Below, piece by piece: positions 36,240-44,902 of a stretch of 64,000 nt of DNA. The stretch is from Onstottus_B arcticum. GTDB taxonomy: Bacteria > Acidobacteriota > Blastocatellia > UBA7656. A model generated the notes under the pieces. The model worked only from the letters and a program-made list of their open reading frames with translations, ran no database searches and had not been told where the DNA came from. A program made the position numbers and the translations under genes. Position 1 is the first letter of the stretch. Every line of letters begins with the position of its first letter. Where the stretch lies: the NCBI GenBank assembly GCA_038040485.1, contig JBBPIE010000004.1, positions 186,001-250,000 on the forward strand, in the 5' to 3' direction.

Positions 36240-36701
36240 ATGATTCATCTGGACCGTGAAGCTGTCGGCAGAATCATCGAACGCGTCGGCGCGCGCGAGG
36301 GTCTCGAGATAGTCCATTGGGAGACGATCGGTCCGAGCGGCAACTTCGTGCTGCGCATATATATTGATAAGCCGGGCGGGGTCAACCACGGCGATTGCGA
36401 ACTGATCAGCCATCAGGTGGGTGCGCTTTTGGATGTGGAGGATTTGATCCCGAATAAGTACACACTGGAGGTTTCATCTCCGGGTGTCGAGCGCGGGCTC
36501 TACAAGCGGGCGGACTATCAACGCTTCTCGGGCACACGGGTGAAGCTAAAGACGCTTGAACCTATCGGCGGCCAGCGAAATTTCAGGGGCACGCTTGGCG
36601 GGATCGAGAACGAAACGGTGATTCTCGAGGCGGACGGGATCGGGAGGATCGACATCCCGTACGAGCAGATTGCCAAGGCGAATATTGAATACCAGTTTTA
36701 G
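36240..36701 (+). CDS. rimP: ribosome maturation factor RimP
   Basis: 153 aa, needed for 30S subunit maturation. Motifs: VHWETIGPSGNFVLRIYIDKPGG, DCELISHQVGALLDVEDLI, YTLEVSSPGVERGLYK and the C-terminal Sm-like GTLGGIENETVIL. The ATG has no Shine-Dalgarno site; the U-tract of the terminator precedes it. First gene of rimP-nusA-infB-rbfA. Confidence 0.95.
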   Translation: MIHLDREAVGRIIERVGAREGLEIVHWETIGPSGNFVLRIYIDKPGGVNHGDCELISHQVGALLDVEDLIPNKYTLEVSSPGVERGLYKRADYQRFSGTRVKLKTLEPIGGQRNFRGTLGGIENETVILEADGIGRIDIPYEQIAKANIEYQF

Positions 36702-36757
36702 CTCCGCGAACGCCCTCGACGGACGGCAACGGACGATCAACTACTGAAGGAAGAGCA

Positions 36758-38509
36758 ATGTCAACGAGCCCGATTCCGCAGACCATAGACATCTTAAGCC
36801 GCGAGAAAGGTATCGACCCGGAAGTCATCATCTCGGCCATTGAGGACGCAGTCGTCACCGCCGCGCGAAAACAGTTCAAAACAGGTGAGGACCTTCGCGC
36901 GCGCTACAACGCCGAGTCCGGCGACGTCGAGTTGTTCGCGTTGATGACTGTGGTCGAAGAAGTTCAGGATCCGGCCACCGAGATCAGCCTTCACGACGTC
37001 GAAGAGATGGGCGTCGAAGGCGCTGAGGTCGGCGACCAACTCGAGTTCCCCAAACCTCGCGAGGAGCTGGGCCGCATTGCAGCTCAAACCGCCAAGCAAA
37101 TCATCTTTCAGAAAGTCCGAGAAGCCGAGCGCAATAACGTCTACGACGAATACATCGGCCGCGTGGGCGAACTTGTACACGGGTTCGTCAAACGATTCGA
37201 AGGCGGGCGCATCATAACCGATCTCGGCAAGATCGAAGCAGTGCTGCCAAAAACTCAACAGTCGCGCGCAGAAGCATTCAGCCAGGGTGAGCGCGTTCGG
37301 ATCGTCATCAACTCGGTCTCCAAAGACTCAAAAGGCCCGCAAGTTGAAGTGTCACGCACCTCGCCCGAGTTGGTGAAGCGATTGTTCGAGATGGAAGTGC
37401 CCGAGATCTACGACGGGACTGTTCAGATAAAGGTCGCCGTGCGCGAGCCGGGTGACCGCGCCAAAATCGCTGTCATCTCGACCGAGCGTGACGTCGATCC
37501 GGTCGGTGCTTGCGTTGGAATGAAGGGTTCGCGCGTCCAGGCGATTATCCGCGAGTTGCGCGGCGAACGCATCGACATAATCGAATGGAGCGAGGACCCG
37601 GCAGTCTTCGCCGCCAATGCGCTCTCCCCCGCAAAGGTCGCCAAGGTCGAGATCAACAGCTTTGAAGAAAAAAAGCTCACGGTCACCGTCCCCGAAGATC
37701 AATTGTCGCTAGCCATCGGCAAGAAGGGACAGAACGTGCGGCTGGCCGCGAAGCTTGTGGGTTGGCACATCGACATTCGAAGCGCCGAGGAAGCGGCTCG
37801 CGCGGCGGCTGCGCAACTTGAAGCGGTGATGGCCGGCGGCGAAGCGACGCTGACCGACATTCGCGACAGTCTGGCGCTCGATCAGATCACCGCCGAGCGT
37901 CTCAAAGACCGCGGCATCGAGACCATCGAGCAGCTTACGACAATCACCGTTGACGAACTGGTCGACGCTATAGACGTGAGCTTCGATCAAGCGAATGAGA
38001 TTCTCGACCGGGCGCGACGGCTACTTTCGCAGAAGCAGGCTCGTGAGGCGAAGGAAGCCCGCGAGGCCGAAGAAGCAGCGCTCAATCCTCCTGTTGTCGA
38101 GGGCGAGGCCGCAGGTGAGGAACACGAAACGTCCGAAGCCGATGAGAGTGTCGAGACTGAAGCGTCCGACTCAGGCGAGAGTGTCAAGACTGAAGCAGTC
38201 GCGGAAGCTGAAGCGGCAGTCGAAGCTCCGATCGAGGCAGCAGCGCTCGATGGAACACTTGAAGCGCCTGTTCTAAAAACCGGCGAGACCGCCGAGGAAG
38301 CGGCCATCGAAACTACTGAAGGTGAATCTTCGCCCGAGGTTGAGGCGGCGGCTGAGACAGCAACCGCCAATACCGACGAGCAGCCGATGGGCGCGGCTGA
38401 AGACGCTTCCCCTGACGCGCCGAGCGAAGCGTCAGAAACGCCGCCCGGCGAACCCGAAGCCGAATCGGACTCAGTCAACACGCCCGAAGACGAAAAGGGA
38501 AAGCAATGA
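36758..38509 (+). CDS. nusA: transcription termination/antitermination protein NusA
   Basis: 583 aa. N-terminal RNAP-binding domain, S1 domain (about 135-200; RVGELVHGFVKRFEGGRIITDLG), two KH domains (VGACVGMKGSRVQAI and SLAIGKKGQNVRLAA), and one helix-hairpin repeat (LALDQITAERLKDRGIETIEQL). An unusually long acidic tail of about 150 residues (Glu, Ala, Thr rich) follows. AAGGAAGAG lies before the ATG. Confidence 0.96.
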   Translation: MSTSPIPQTIDILSREKGIDPEVIISAIEDAVVTAARKQFKTGEDLRARYNAESGDVELFALMTVVEEVQDPATEISLHDVEEMGVEGAEVGDQLEFPKPREELGRIAAQTAKQIIFQKVREAERNNVYDEYIGRVGELVHGFVKRFEGGRIITDLGKIEAVLPKTQQSRAEAFSQGERVRIVINSVSKDSKGPQVEVSRTSPELVKRLFEMEVPEIYDGTVQIKVAVREPGDRAKIAVISTERDVDPVGACVGMKGSRVQAIIRELRGERIDIIEWSEDPAVFAANALSPAKVAKVEINSFEEKKLTVTVPEDQLSLAIGKKGQNVRLAAKLVGWHIDIRSAEEAARAAAAQLEAVMAGGEATLTDIRDSLALDQITAERLKDRGIETIEQLTTITVDELVDAIDVSFDQANEILDRARRLLSQKQAREAKEAREAEEAALNPPVVEGEAAGEEHETSEADESVETEASDSGESVKTEAVAEAEAAVEAPIEAAALDGTLEAPVLKTGETAEEAAIETTEGESSPEVEAAAETATANTDEQPMGAAEDASPDAPSEASETPPGEPEAESDSVNTPEDEKGKQ

Positions 38510-38607
38510 CGAGATAACTTATTTAACACGAGCACGCTGGCTCGAAGCCTTGAGTTGCGATTAATACGCGCTATCGGTCAAACGCGTGGAGACGAAGTCG
38601 GATCAGT

Positions 38608-41223
38608 ATGCCAACAGGTCAAAAGATAAGGATCTACGATCTTGCTAAAGAGCTGAAGCTCGATAACAAGAAAGTCATGGAGGACGCGCGACGCGAAGGC
38701 ATCGACGTAAGTGTGCCTTCCAACACCGTACCGCACGAAGTCGCCGAACGAATTCGAACCAAGTACTTCCCAAAGAAGGTCGTCAAAGCCGTTGGGCCAC
38801 GACTCGTCAAACACGCCAAACAGGCTGAGCCTGTCGAGACGCCGTCGGAGCCCGCTGAGGCCGAAGCGACTCAAGAAGACTTCGAGGAATCCGAAGCTGC
38901 CTCGCCTGCCATTGCGCCAGCACCGGGAGCGCCCGAGCCACTAAAGCCAACGGTTCGGGTGTTAAAAGCGACTCCTCAACCGCCACCTTCAGCAGAGCAA
39001 CCCGCTCTGGAGCCGCTCGCAGCGTTTCAAGCAGAGGCTCCAAGCACGGAACCGGAGCCGGAACCCACGGCCGCTCATGCGCCGATAGGTCAGCGGCCGC
39101 CATCACAGGTCAGAGTCCTTCGGCCGAGACCGGGAATGAGCGCGCCGCCTCCGGGCAGATCGGGCGCGACGGCTTATTCACCTGGCGGCGCCGGAGGCGT
39201 GCGTGCAGCAGGGGCCGAAGGCGTTGCAACCGAAACAGGAACGCCAAAGGTCGCCCCGCGAACAACTTATATCCCGCAAGATACCGGGAGGCCGCGCAAG
39301 CGCACCCGGCGCGGCAAACGCGGGCCCGGCGAGTTCGGCCACGAAGAGGGAAAGCATCTCGATGTCCCGCGCCACATGCGCGGACCGGGGACCGTTGTTC
39401 AGAGCAAGCAGAGACCCGTCTTCACCGAGCTGCGCGCGATCAAACTCATCGAAGGCACCACGCTCAAAGACTTTTCGGAGAAGCTGGAGGTCAAGCCGAA
39501 AGAAGTCGTGCAGATGCTCATCCAGCGCGGAGTGATGGCGACGATCAATCAGACGCTCGACCAGGGCCTCGCTCAGGAAATCGGCAAGGACTTCGGATTC
39601 GACATAAGCTTCGCGCCTTTTGAGGACATGATCAGCGAAGCCGAGGAAGAGAAGATCATCGAGTCGGGCGACGAGGGGACTGTTCCGCGGGCGCCGGTTG
39701 TCACAGTCATGGGACACGTCGATCACGGTAAGACATCGTTGCTCGACGCGATCCGCAAGACTCACGTCGCAGAAGGTGAGGCTGGCGGAATCACTCAACA
39801 CATCGGAGCTTACTCGGTCGATGTCACCGACCCCGATCATCCCGAGAAAAAACGCCGGATCGTGTTTCTGGACACTCCCGGTCACGAAGCCTTCACGATG
39901 ATGCGCGCGCGCGGCGCTAAAGTAACCGACATCGTCGTGCTGGTAGTCGCGGCGGACGATGGCGTCATGCCTCAAACACTGGAAGCCATCGATCATGCTC
40001 GAGCGGCTGAAGTCCCGATCATCGTCGCGATAAACAAGATCGACAAACCCGACGCCGCGCCTGACCGGGTCAAGCAGGAACTTTCCGACCGCGGACTGGT
40101 CTGGGACGGCTGGGGAGGCGACACGGTAATGGTCGAGGTCTCCGCGAAGAAACAACAGAACCTCGATGCGTTGCTCGAGATGCTTATCCTCTCTTCAGAC
40201 ATGCTCGATCTGAAGGCCAATCCCGATCGTCTGGCGGCCGGCGTCGTGCTTGAAGCCAAGCTCGATCGCGGACGCGGTGCGGTCGCCACGGTCCTCGCTC
40301 AGCAAGGCACGTTGAAGGTGGGCGACTCGTTTATTGCCGGGCAGGTATTTGGGCGCGTGCGAGCAATGTTCGACGATCATGGCAAAGCAATCGCCACCGC
40401 CGGGCCCTCGACACCCGTCGAGGTTCTGGGTCTGCAAGGCGTCCCGCACGCCGGCGATCAGATGCAGGTAGTCGGCGATCCAGCTCAAGCTCAACACATC
40501 GCCAATCAGCGTCAGATGCAGGCTCGCCAGGCGGCAATCGCGAGAACCTCTGCACGCGGTCTCGAGCAGCTTTTCTCAGACAGGAATCAGGTCAAGGAAC
40601 TGCTGGTCATCTTGAAGGGCGATGTGCAGGGCTCAGTCGAAGCCGTTCGAGATGGACTCAACAAACTCTCGACCGAGCGAGTCAAAATACGGATCATCAG
40701 GTCGGGAGTCGGCGCCATCACCGAATCGGACGTGATGCTCGCGGCGGCTTCGGCGAATGATATGAATCGCGCTTCGGTCATCATCGGCTTCAACGTGCGG
40801 CCCGAATCGCGAGCGCGCGAGATCGCCGAGGCAGAACGCGTGGACGTGCGCCTGCACACGGTAATCTACAAGGTCGAAGAAGAGATTCGTGCGGCGATGC
40901 TCGGGCTGCTTGATGCTACCAAGCGCGAAGTCATCACCGGTCATGCGGAGGTCAGACAGGTGTTCCGGGTGCCCAAGATCGGCCAGATCGCAGGCTGTTA
41001 CATAGTCGACGGCGCGATCAAGAGAACGACCGCCCGCATCCTTCGCGACAACGTCGTGATCTTCGAAGGCAAGATCGACTCGCTTCGACGATTCAAAGAC
41101 GACGTCAGCGAGGTTAAGCAGGGCTTCGAGTGCGGGATAGTGCTCGAGAGGTTCCAGGACGTAAAGACCGGCGACGTTATCGAGGCCTATACGACTGAAT
41201 CAGTTGCTCCTACGTCTCTTTGA
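38608..41223 (+). CDS. infB: translation initiation factor IF-2
   Basis: 871 aa. Short N-terminal IF2-N helix (IRIYDLAKELKLDNKKVMEDA), a Pro/Glu-rich linker and a second IF2-N, then the GTPase domain with GHVDHGKT (about 369-376), DTPGHEAF and NKID. The tail holds domains II-IV (AVATVLAQQGTLKVGD ... CGIVLERFQDVKTGDVIEAY). It delivers initiator tRNA to the 30S subunit. The gap from nusA is 98 bp. Confidence 0.97.
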   Translation: MPTGQKIRIYDLAKELKLDNKKVMEDARREGIDVSVPSNTVPHEVAERIRTKYFPKKVVKAVGPRLVKHAKQAEPVETPSEPAEAEATQEDFEESEAASPAIAPAPGAPEPLKPTVRVLKATPQPPPSAEQPALEPLAAFQAEAPSTEPEPEPTAAHAPIGQRPPSQVRVLRPRPGMSAPPPGRSGATAYSPGGAGGVRAAGAEGVATETGTPKVAPRTTYIPQDTGRPRKRTRRGKRGPGEFGHEEGKHLDVPRHMRGPGTVVQSKQRPVFTELRAIKLIEGTTLKDFSEKLEVKPKEVVQMLIQRGVMATINQTLDQGLAQEIGKDFGFDISFAPFEDMISEAEEEKIIESGDEGTVPRAPVVTVMGHVDHGKTSLLDAIRKTHVAEGEAGGITQHIGAYSVDVTDPDHPEKKRRIVFLDTPGHEAFTMMRARGAKVTDIVVLVVAADDGVMPQTLEAIDHARAAEVPIIVAINKIDKPDAAPDRVKQELSDRGLVWDGWGGDTVMVEVSAKKQQNLDALLEMLILSSDMLDLKANPDRLAAGVVLEAKLDRGRGAVATVLAQQGTLKVGDSFIAGQVFGRVRAMFDDHGKAIATAGPSTPVEVLGLQGVPHAGDQMQVVGDPAQAQHIANQRQMQARQAAIARTSARGLEQLFSDRNQVKELLVILKGDVQGSVEAVRDGLNKLSTERVKIRIIRSGVGAITESDVMLAAASANDMNRASVIIGFNVRPESRAREIAEAERVDVRLHTVIYKVEEEIRAAMLGLLDATKREVITGHAEVRQVFRVPKIGQIAGCYIVDGAIKRTTARILRDNVVIFEGKIDSLRRFKDDVSEVKQGFECGIVLERFQDVKTGDVIEAYTTESVAPTSL

Positions 41224-41334
41224 TTTTGGATTTTAGATTTTGGATTTTGGATTGTCGGGCGAAAGGTATCCAGGATCCCAAATCACGGTTTCCCCCAAGC
41301 CCGCAAAATCCAAAATCTAAAATCCAAAAATCGA
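41222..41334. repeat. short-tandem-repeat inverted repeat, ATTTTGG type
   Basis: The left arm (41222-41253) is GATTTTGG/GATTTTAG units and the right arm (41303-41331) is AAAATCC/AAAATCT units. It interrupts the infB-rbfA junction inside an otherwise tight operon. Confidence 0.9.
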
Positions 41335-41409
41335 ACTCGGTTGCAAGTTCCACGCTTTGCCGTTAGCATGTCCAGTTCGGCTAAGGCGCCGATACGTGAC
41401 CGAGGGTGT

Positions 41410-41820
41410 ATGACCGGAAGAAGACCCCAACGACTAGCCGAACAGATCAAGGAAGAGGTCAGCTTGATAATCGCCGGCGAGCTGGAAGACCCGAGAGTCG
41501 GGCTCGTAACCGTCACCGAAGCGAAGCTTAGCCCAGACCTCAGACACGCCAAGATTTTCGTAAGCGTTCGAGGAACGAAAGATGAAATCAAGGCATCCAT
41601 GGTGGCCCTAAAACATGCAGCCGGGTTCATCAGGACCCAGCTCGGGCCGTCACTCACGATCCGATATACGCCCGAGTTGCATTTCGTTCACGATGATAGC
41701 GTCGAGACTGCCGCCAGAATTGAAGAGCTACTCAGCGAGGAGTTAGAGAAGGCACGCGAGCGGGAACAAGCTGAACAGCCGGCTGCTGAAGAACAGATCA
41801 GCCCGGCCCCGAACGAATAG
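41410..41820 (+). CDS. rbfA: ribosome-binding factor A
   Basis: 136 aa. RRPQRLAEQIKEEVSLIIAGELEDPRVG, VTVTEAKLSPDLRHAKIFVSV and a KH-like fold; the C-terminal 25 residues are charged. It acts in 16S rRNA processing at low temperature. ATG 41410 fits the family N-terminus and follows GAGGG; in-frame starts at 41341 and 41368 would extend it into the repeat-side spacer. Confidence 0.93.
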   Translation: MTGRRPQRLAEQIKEEVSLIIAGELEDPRVGLVTVTEAKLSPDLRHAKIFVSVRGTKDEIKASMVALKHAAGFIRTQLGPSLTIRYTPELHFVHDDSVETAARIEELLSEELEKAREREQAEQPAAEEQISPAPNE

Positions 41821-41855
41821 CCCGTTAGCGTTCGAGTTTGCCTTCGATTGGAAAC

Positions 41856-42821
41856 ATGCTTAGTCAGGTCGTACAGCTTATAGAACAAAATCAGCGGTTC
41901 ATGATCACTTCTCACATTCGCCCGGATGGCGATGGATTAGGATCTGGCCTCGCGCTCTACTGGATGCTCCTGTCTCTGGGCAAAGACGCGGACGTGGTGC
42001 TGCGAGACCGGGTGCCGCCGGCTTACAACGTGCTTCCAGGCTCGGACCGCGTGCTTGTGCGCGACGACGTGACCGAGCGCTACGACGCGGCGTTTATCAT
42101 CGAGTGCAGCGACGTGGATCGTCCAGGGCTTCCGAGCCTCGGGGACCAATTCGTGGTCAACATCGATCATCACTCGACGACCGAACCGTTCGGCGACATC
42201 AACTGGATCGACGCGACTTCGGCGGCGGTCGGCGAGATGATTTACAACCTCTGCAAAGCGCTCGGCGTCGAGGTGACCAAAGAAATAGCCGAGTGCATCT
42301 ACACCGCGCTGCTGACCGACACGGGCAGCTTTCACTTCTCGAATACAACCGAGCGCACGCTAAAGATCGCGTCCGAGCTTGTGCGCCGCGGAGTCGAACC
42401 CGCGCGAATATCGCAAGCGCTCTTTTACTCCTACCCCTTCTCAAAGATCAAGCTGATGGGCCGCGTGCTCTCCGCAATCGAGCGCGATGAGTCTGGCCGC
42501 ATCGCCTGGGTGACGATGGACCGCGAGACGATGTACGAAGCCGACGCGTGCGAAGAAGACGCCGACGGAATAGTCAATCACGCGCTCTCGGTTGACGAAG
42601 TTGACGCGGTCGCTTTCTTTAAGGAGCTTTCGCCTGGCACATACCGAGTGAGCCTCCGATCAAAAGGCAAGAACAACGTCGCCAAGGTTGCGGAGCTTTT
42701 TGGAGGAGGCGGGCATCGGAACGCCGCCGGCTGCCGGATAGACGGAGAGTTCGAAGAAGTGAAACGCCGCGTGATCGAGGGGCTTCAAGCTGCACTTGGC
42801 GTCGCCCCAGTTTCGGCGTAG
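41856..42821 (+). CDS. DHH-family phosphoesterase, NrnA-like
   Basis: 321 aa. DHH motifs: SHIRPDGDGLGSGLAL, ECSDVDR, VNIDHHSTTEPFG and LLTDTGSFHFSNT; DHHA1 domain with GGGGHRNAAGCRI. NrnA-type enzymes degrade nanoRNA and 3'-phosphoadenosine-5'-phosphate; related ones hydrolyse cyclic dinucleotides. The position after rbfA is the conserved one for this family. ATG 41856 is preferred over a TTG at 41838. Confidence 0.93.
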   Translation: MLSQVVQLIEQNQRFMITSHIRPDGDGLGSGLALYWMLLSLGKDADVVLRDRVPPAYNVLPGSDRVLVRDDVTERYDAAFIIECSDVDRPGLPSLGDQFVVNIDHHSTTEPFGDINWIDATSAAVGEMIYNLCKALGVEVTKEIAECIYTALLTDTGSFHFSNTTERTLKIASELVRRGVEPARISQALFYSYPFSKIKLMGRVLSAIERDESGRIAWVTMDRETMYEADACEEDADGIVNHALSVDEVDAVAFFKELSPGTYRVSLRSKGKNNVAKVAELFGGGGHRNAAGCRIDGEFEEVKRRVIEGLQAALGVAPVSA

Positions 42822-42870
42822 GTACTTCGCGGGTTAATTGCAAGAAACGTCGCGCGCGTAGCGAGAGGCA

Positions 42871-43533
42871 CTATTCAAACTGCTTCTTGAAATCCAGAAA
42901 CTGCTGCTTCAGCTCTGACAACTCCAACTCGAGCCTCTCGACCTTCCCTTCCAGCCTGGCAATGCGCTCGTTCTCGGCCATCACTTCGAGCGTCGCCGCT
43001 TCCAACCGCCGCGGCGCCGCAGCCTCGCGTTCTTCCAGGTGTACCTCTCCCGCAAGCACGTGCGCATAGCGGGATTCCTTCGTTCCCGGCTGGCGCGGGA
43101 GCTTGACCGCCAGAGCCGCGCCGATCAGCGCCTGCAGCGTCAGCTCAACCTCCTCAAGCTCCTTAAACTCATAAAGCCGTCCGGTTCGCCCTCGAATCTC
43201 GCCGGTAGTCTGAGGACCGCGCAACATCAGCACGCACATAACCGCGACTTCCTGCTCGGACAACTTGTAGGCTTCTGCAAACCGGTGTTCGTACTTCGGC
43301 ACTCGCGCACCTGCCCCGCTCACCATCCATATCAGCTTCTTCTCACGCAGGCTCTCGAGTCCGCGCGCCACAGTTTTCTCATCGTATGACACGATCGGCT
43401 CACGGTTGGTTAGCTGGTTGCAAGCGTTGGTCAGCGCGTTGAGCGACAGTGGATAGTACTCAGGCGTTGTGACCGCCTTCTCGATCAGCGAGCCGAGCAC
43501 GCGAACTTCGACTGAATCAAATATGGCTTCCAT
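42871..43533 (-). CDS. YceH-family (DUF480) protein
   Basis: 220 aa. Two winged-helix segments: FDSVEVRVLGSLIEKAVTTPEYYPLSLNALTNACNQLTNR and LSEQEVAVMCVLMLRGPQTTGEIRGRTGRLYEF. The C-terminus is a coiled coil (LEGKVERLELELSELKQQ). Function is unknown in the family. It faces the DHH gene convergently. Confidence 0.93.
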   Translation of the reverse strand: MEAIFDSVEVRVLGSLIEKAVTTPEYYPLSLNALTNACNQLTNREPIVSYDEKTVARGLESLREKKLIWMVSGAGARVPKYEHRFAEAYKLSEQEVAVMCVLMLRGPQTTGEIRGRTGRLYEFKELEEVELTLQALIGAALAVKLPRQPGTKESRYAHVLAGEVHLEEREAAAPRRLEAATLEVMAENERIARLEGKVERLELELSELKQQFLDFKKQFE

Positions 43534-43536
43534 GAT

Positions 43537-44017
43537 GTGTTTCCCTTCCAGTTGCCCGCGATTGACTTATACAACAAGGGTCACGAAAGTTCTACCAGCT
43601 CCAGCCGCGCCGAAGCTGTTCTTCTCGTCCTCGACGATGCGAGGATCGCTTCGGACTTCTTTCAACTGCTGAACTGGAAGACGCTGTTCAAGCGTCACGA
43701 TCAAGGAGAAGTCGAAGCTCGGCGGCGAAGAAGTCTACGTGATCGTCAAGACTTCCGAGAAAGACCACGAGGTAATCGACTATGTCTCTGCGAAATCGTT
43801 TCTGTTGTTGAAGCGCGACGTGCTGCGGTCGACGGTCGGCAGCGACGGCCCCGAGCCGGTGAGCGAAGTCTACAGCGACTACAGAGAGGTGGACGGCGTG
43901 ATGATTCCGTTCGTGACGACCTCGAAGCTCCCCGGGTTTGGCAACGTGATCATTCGCGTCAAAGAAATAAGGTTCGGAGTCGATGCGCTGGACACGGAGT
44001 TCCGATCGAATCACTAG
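43537..44017 (+). pseudogene. frameshifted remnant of an exported LolA-like-fold protein
   Basis: Two frames join into one protein. Frame 1 (43537-43695) reads LPAIDLYNKGHESS ... LLNWKTLFKR. Frame 2 (43694-44017) continues VTIKEKSKLGGEEVYVIVKT ... YVSAKSFLLLKRD ... YSDYREVDGVMIPF, ending at TAG. The joined protein resembles C-terminal domains of outer-membrane-lipoprotein-sorting-like proteins that I associate with Acidobacteria. The upstream part is missing, because the YceH gene starts immediately beside it in the other direction, so it is a truncated, frameshifted relic. Confidence 0.65.
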
Positions 44018-44326
44018 TAACAAATTCCGAACCGGGCTTAGGGATGTTCTGACTTCGCGACAGCCTGAGGCCTTCCGTTTTCTCGCCTGAATCCACAGTC
44101 TGTGTTCCGAGCAATCGCTAACGAAACTCGCCCGCATTGCCAGAAGTGTACGATTGTATTGGGTGCTATACAGACTTGAGCGGCGGTTCATGAAGAGTTA
44201 TTGACTTCGATTTGCTTCTGCCCTATTCTCGCGCCGTCTTTAGCCGGATCGCAGCAACAACACGTCCAAAGAAGGCCAAGCCACTATCGCGGAGGCGGCG
44301 AGGCCTGCCTGACATAGGAGAGGACT
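44018..44326. other. intergenic stretch
   Basis: About 300 bp. The only supported element is the promoter at 44201. Confidence 0.4.
44201..44229 (+). promoter_or_regulatory. sigma70-type promoter
   Basis: TTGACT (44201-44206), 17-bp spacer and TATTCT (44224-44229), about 95 bases before the next ATG. Confidence 0.6.
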
Positions 44327-44836
44327 ATGCTAAGCAGAAGACTTGCTTGTAGAAACCAAGCATCTATCAATCGGCACGCAAAGCGCGTAGACAGCCGCCG
44401 GGGGGCGATTGCTTTGGTGCTCGTGCTCTGTTGCGTGGGCTTTGCTGTTCGAGCTCTGAACGGCTGGAAGCACGCGTCAGCGAAAGCCAATCCACCTGTT
44501 TCAGCCTTTCCCTCGTCGGCGCGATCAAGCTCCCAGGGAGTGTCCAAGGAGCCTGCAAGAGTAGTCAAGTTCAGTCTATTCGATGCCGGCATCTATCCGC
44601 GCGAAGTCCACGTTGACAAAGGCTTGATAGCGATCACGATTGAAGACTACTCAGGCGGTACGACTGCGCTCGTGGTCGAACGAGAAACCGGTAACGCGCC
44701 CGAACAGGTGGGGAGTGTCGGGCGGGCAGGCGGTCACTGGCGCGGCCGCAGCGAAATCAGGCTCGGTCCGGGGCGCTACCAGGTTCGGATGGCCGATCGC
44801 CCAGACAATCGAGCGTTGCTTGTAGTCGAACCGTAA
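44327..44836 (+). CDS. membrane-anchored beta-sandwich protein upstream of the RHS gene
   Basis: 169 aa. One hydrophobic segment near residues 27-44 follows a basic N-terminus, so the rest is probably periplasmic. The C-terminal 95 residues have a cupredoxin-like beta pattern (YPREVHVDKGLIAITIED, RLGPGRYQVRMAD), but the copper-binding His/Cys set is absent. GGAG precedes the ATG. It lies 66 bp before the RHS gene on the same strand and may be co-transcribed. Unrecognised. Confidence 0.7.
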   Translation: MLSRRLACRNQASINRHAKRVDSRRGAIALVLVLCCVGFAVRALNGWKHASAKANPPVSAFPSSARSSSQGVSKEPARVVKFSLFDAGIYPREVHVDKGLIAITIEDYSGGTTALVVERETGNAPEQVGSVGRAGGHWRGRSEIRLGPGRYQVRMADRPDNRALLVVEP

Positions 44837-44902
44837 CAGAGCAAACCGCAGATCGGGACTTGTAAATCTATTCGATTATCGAGACCAACAGGAGCAAGAG
44901 CC

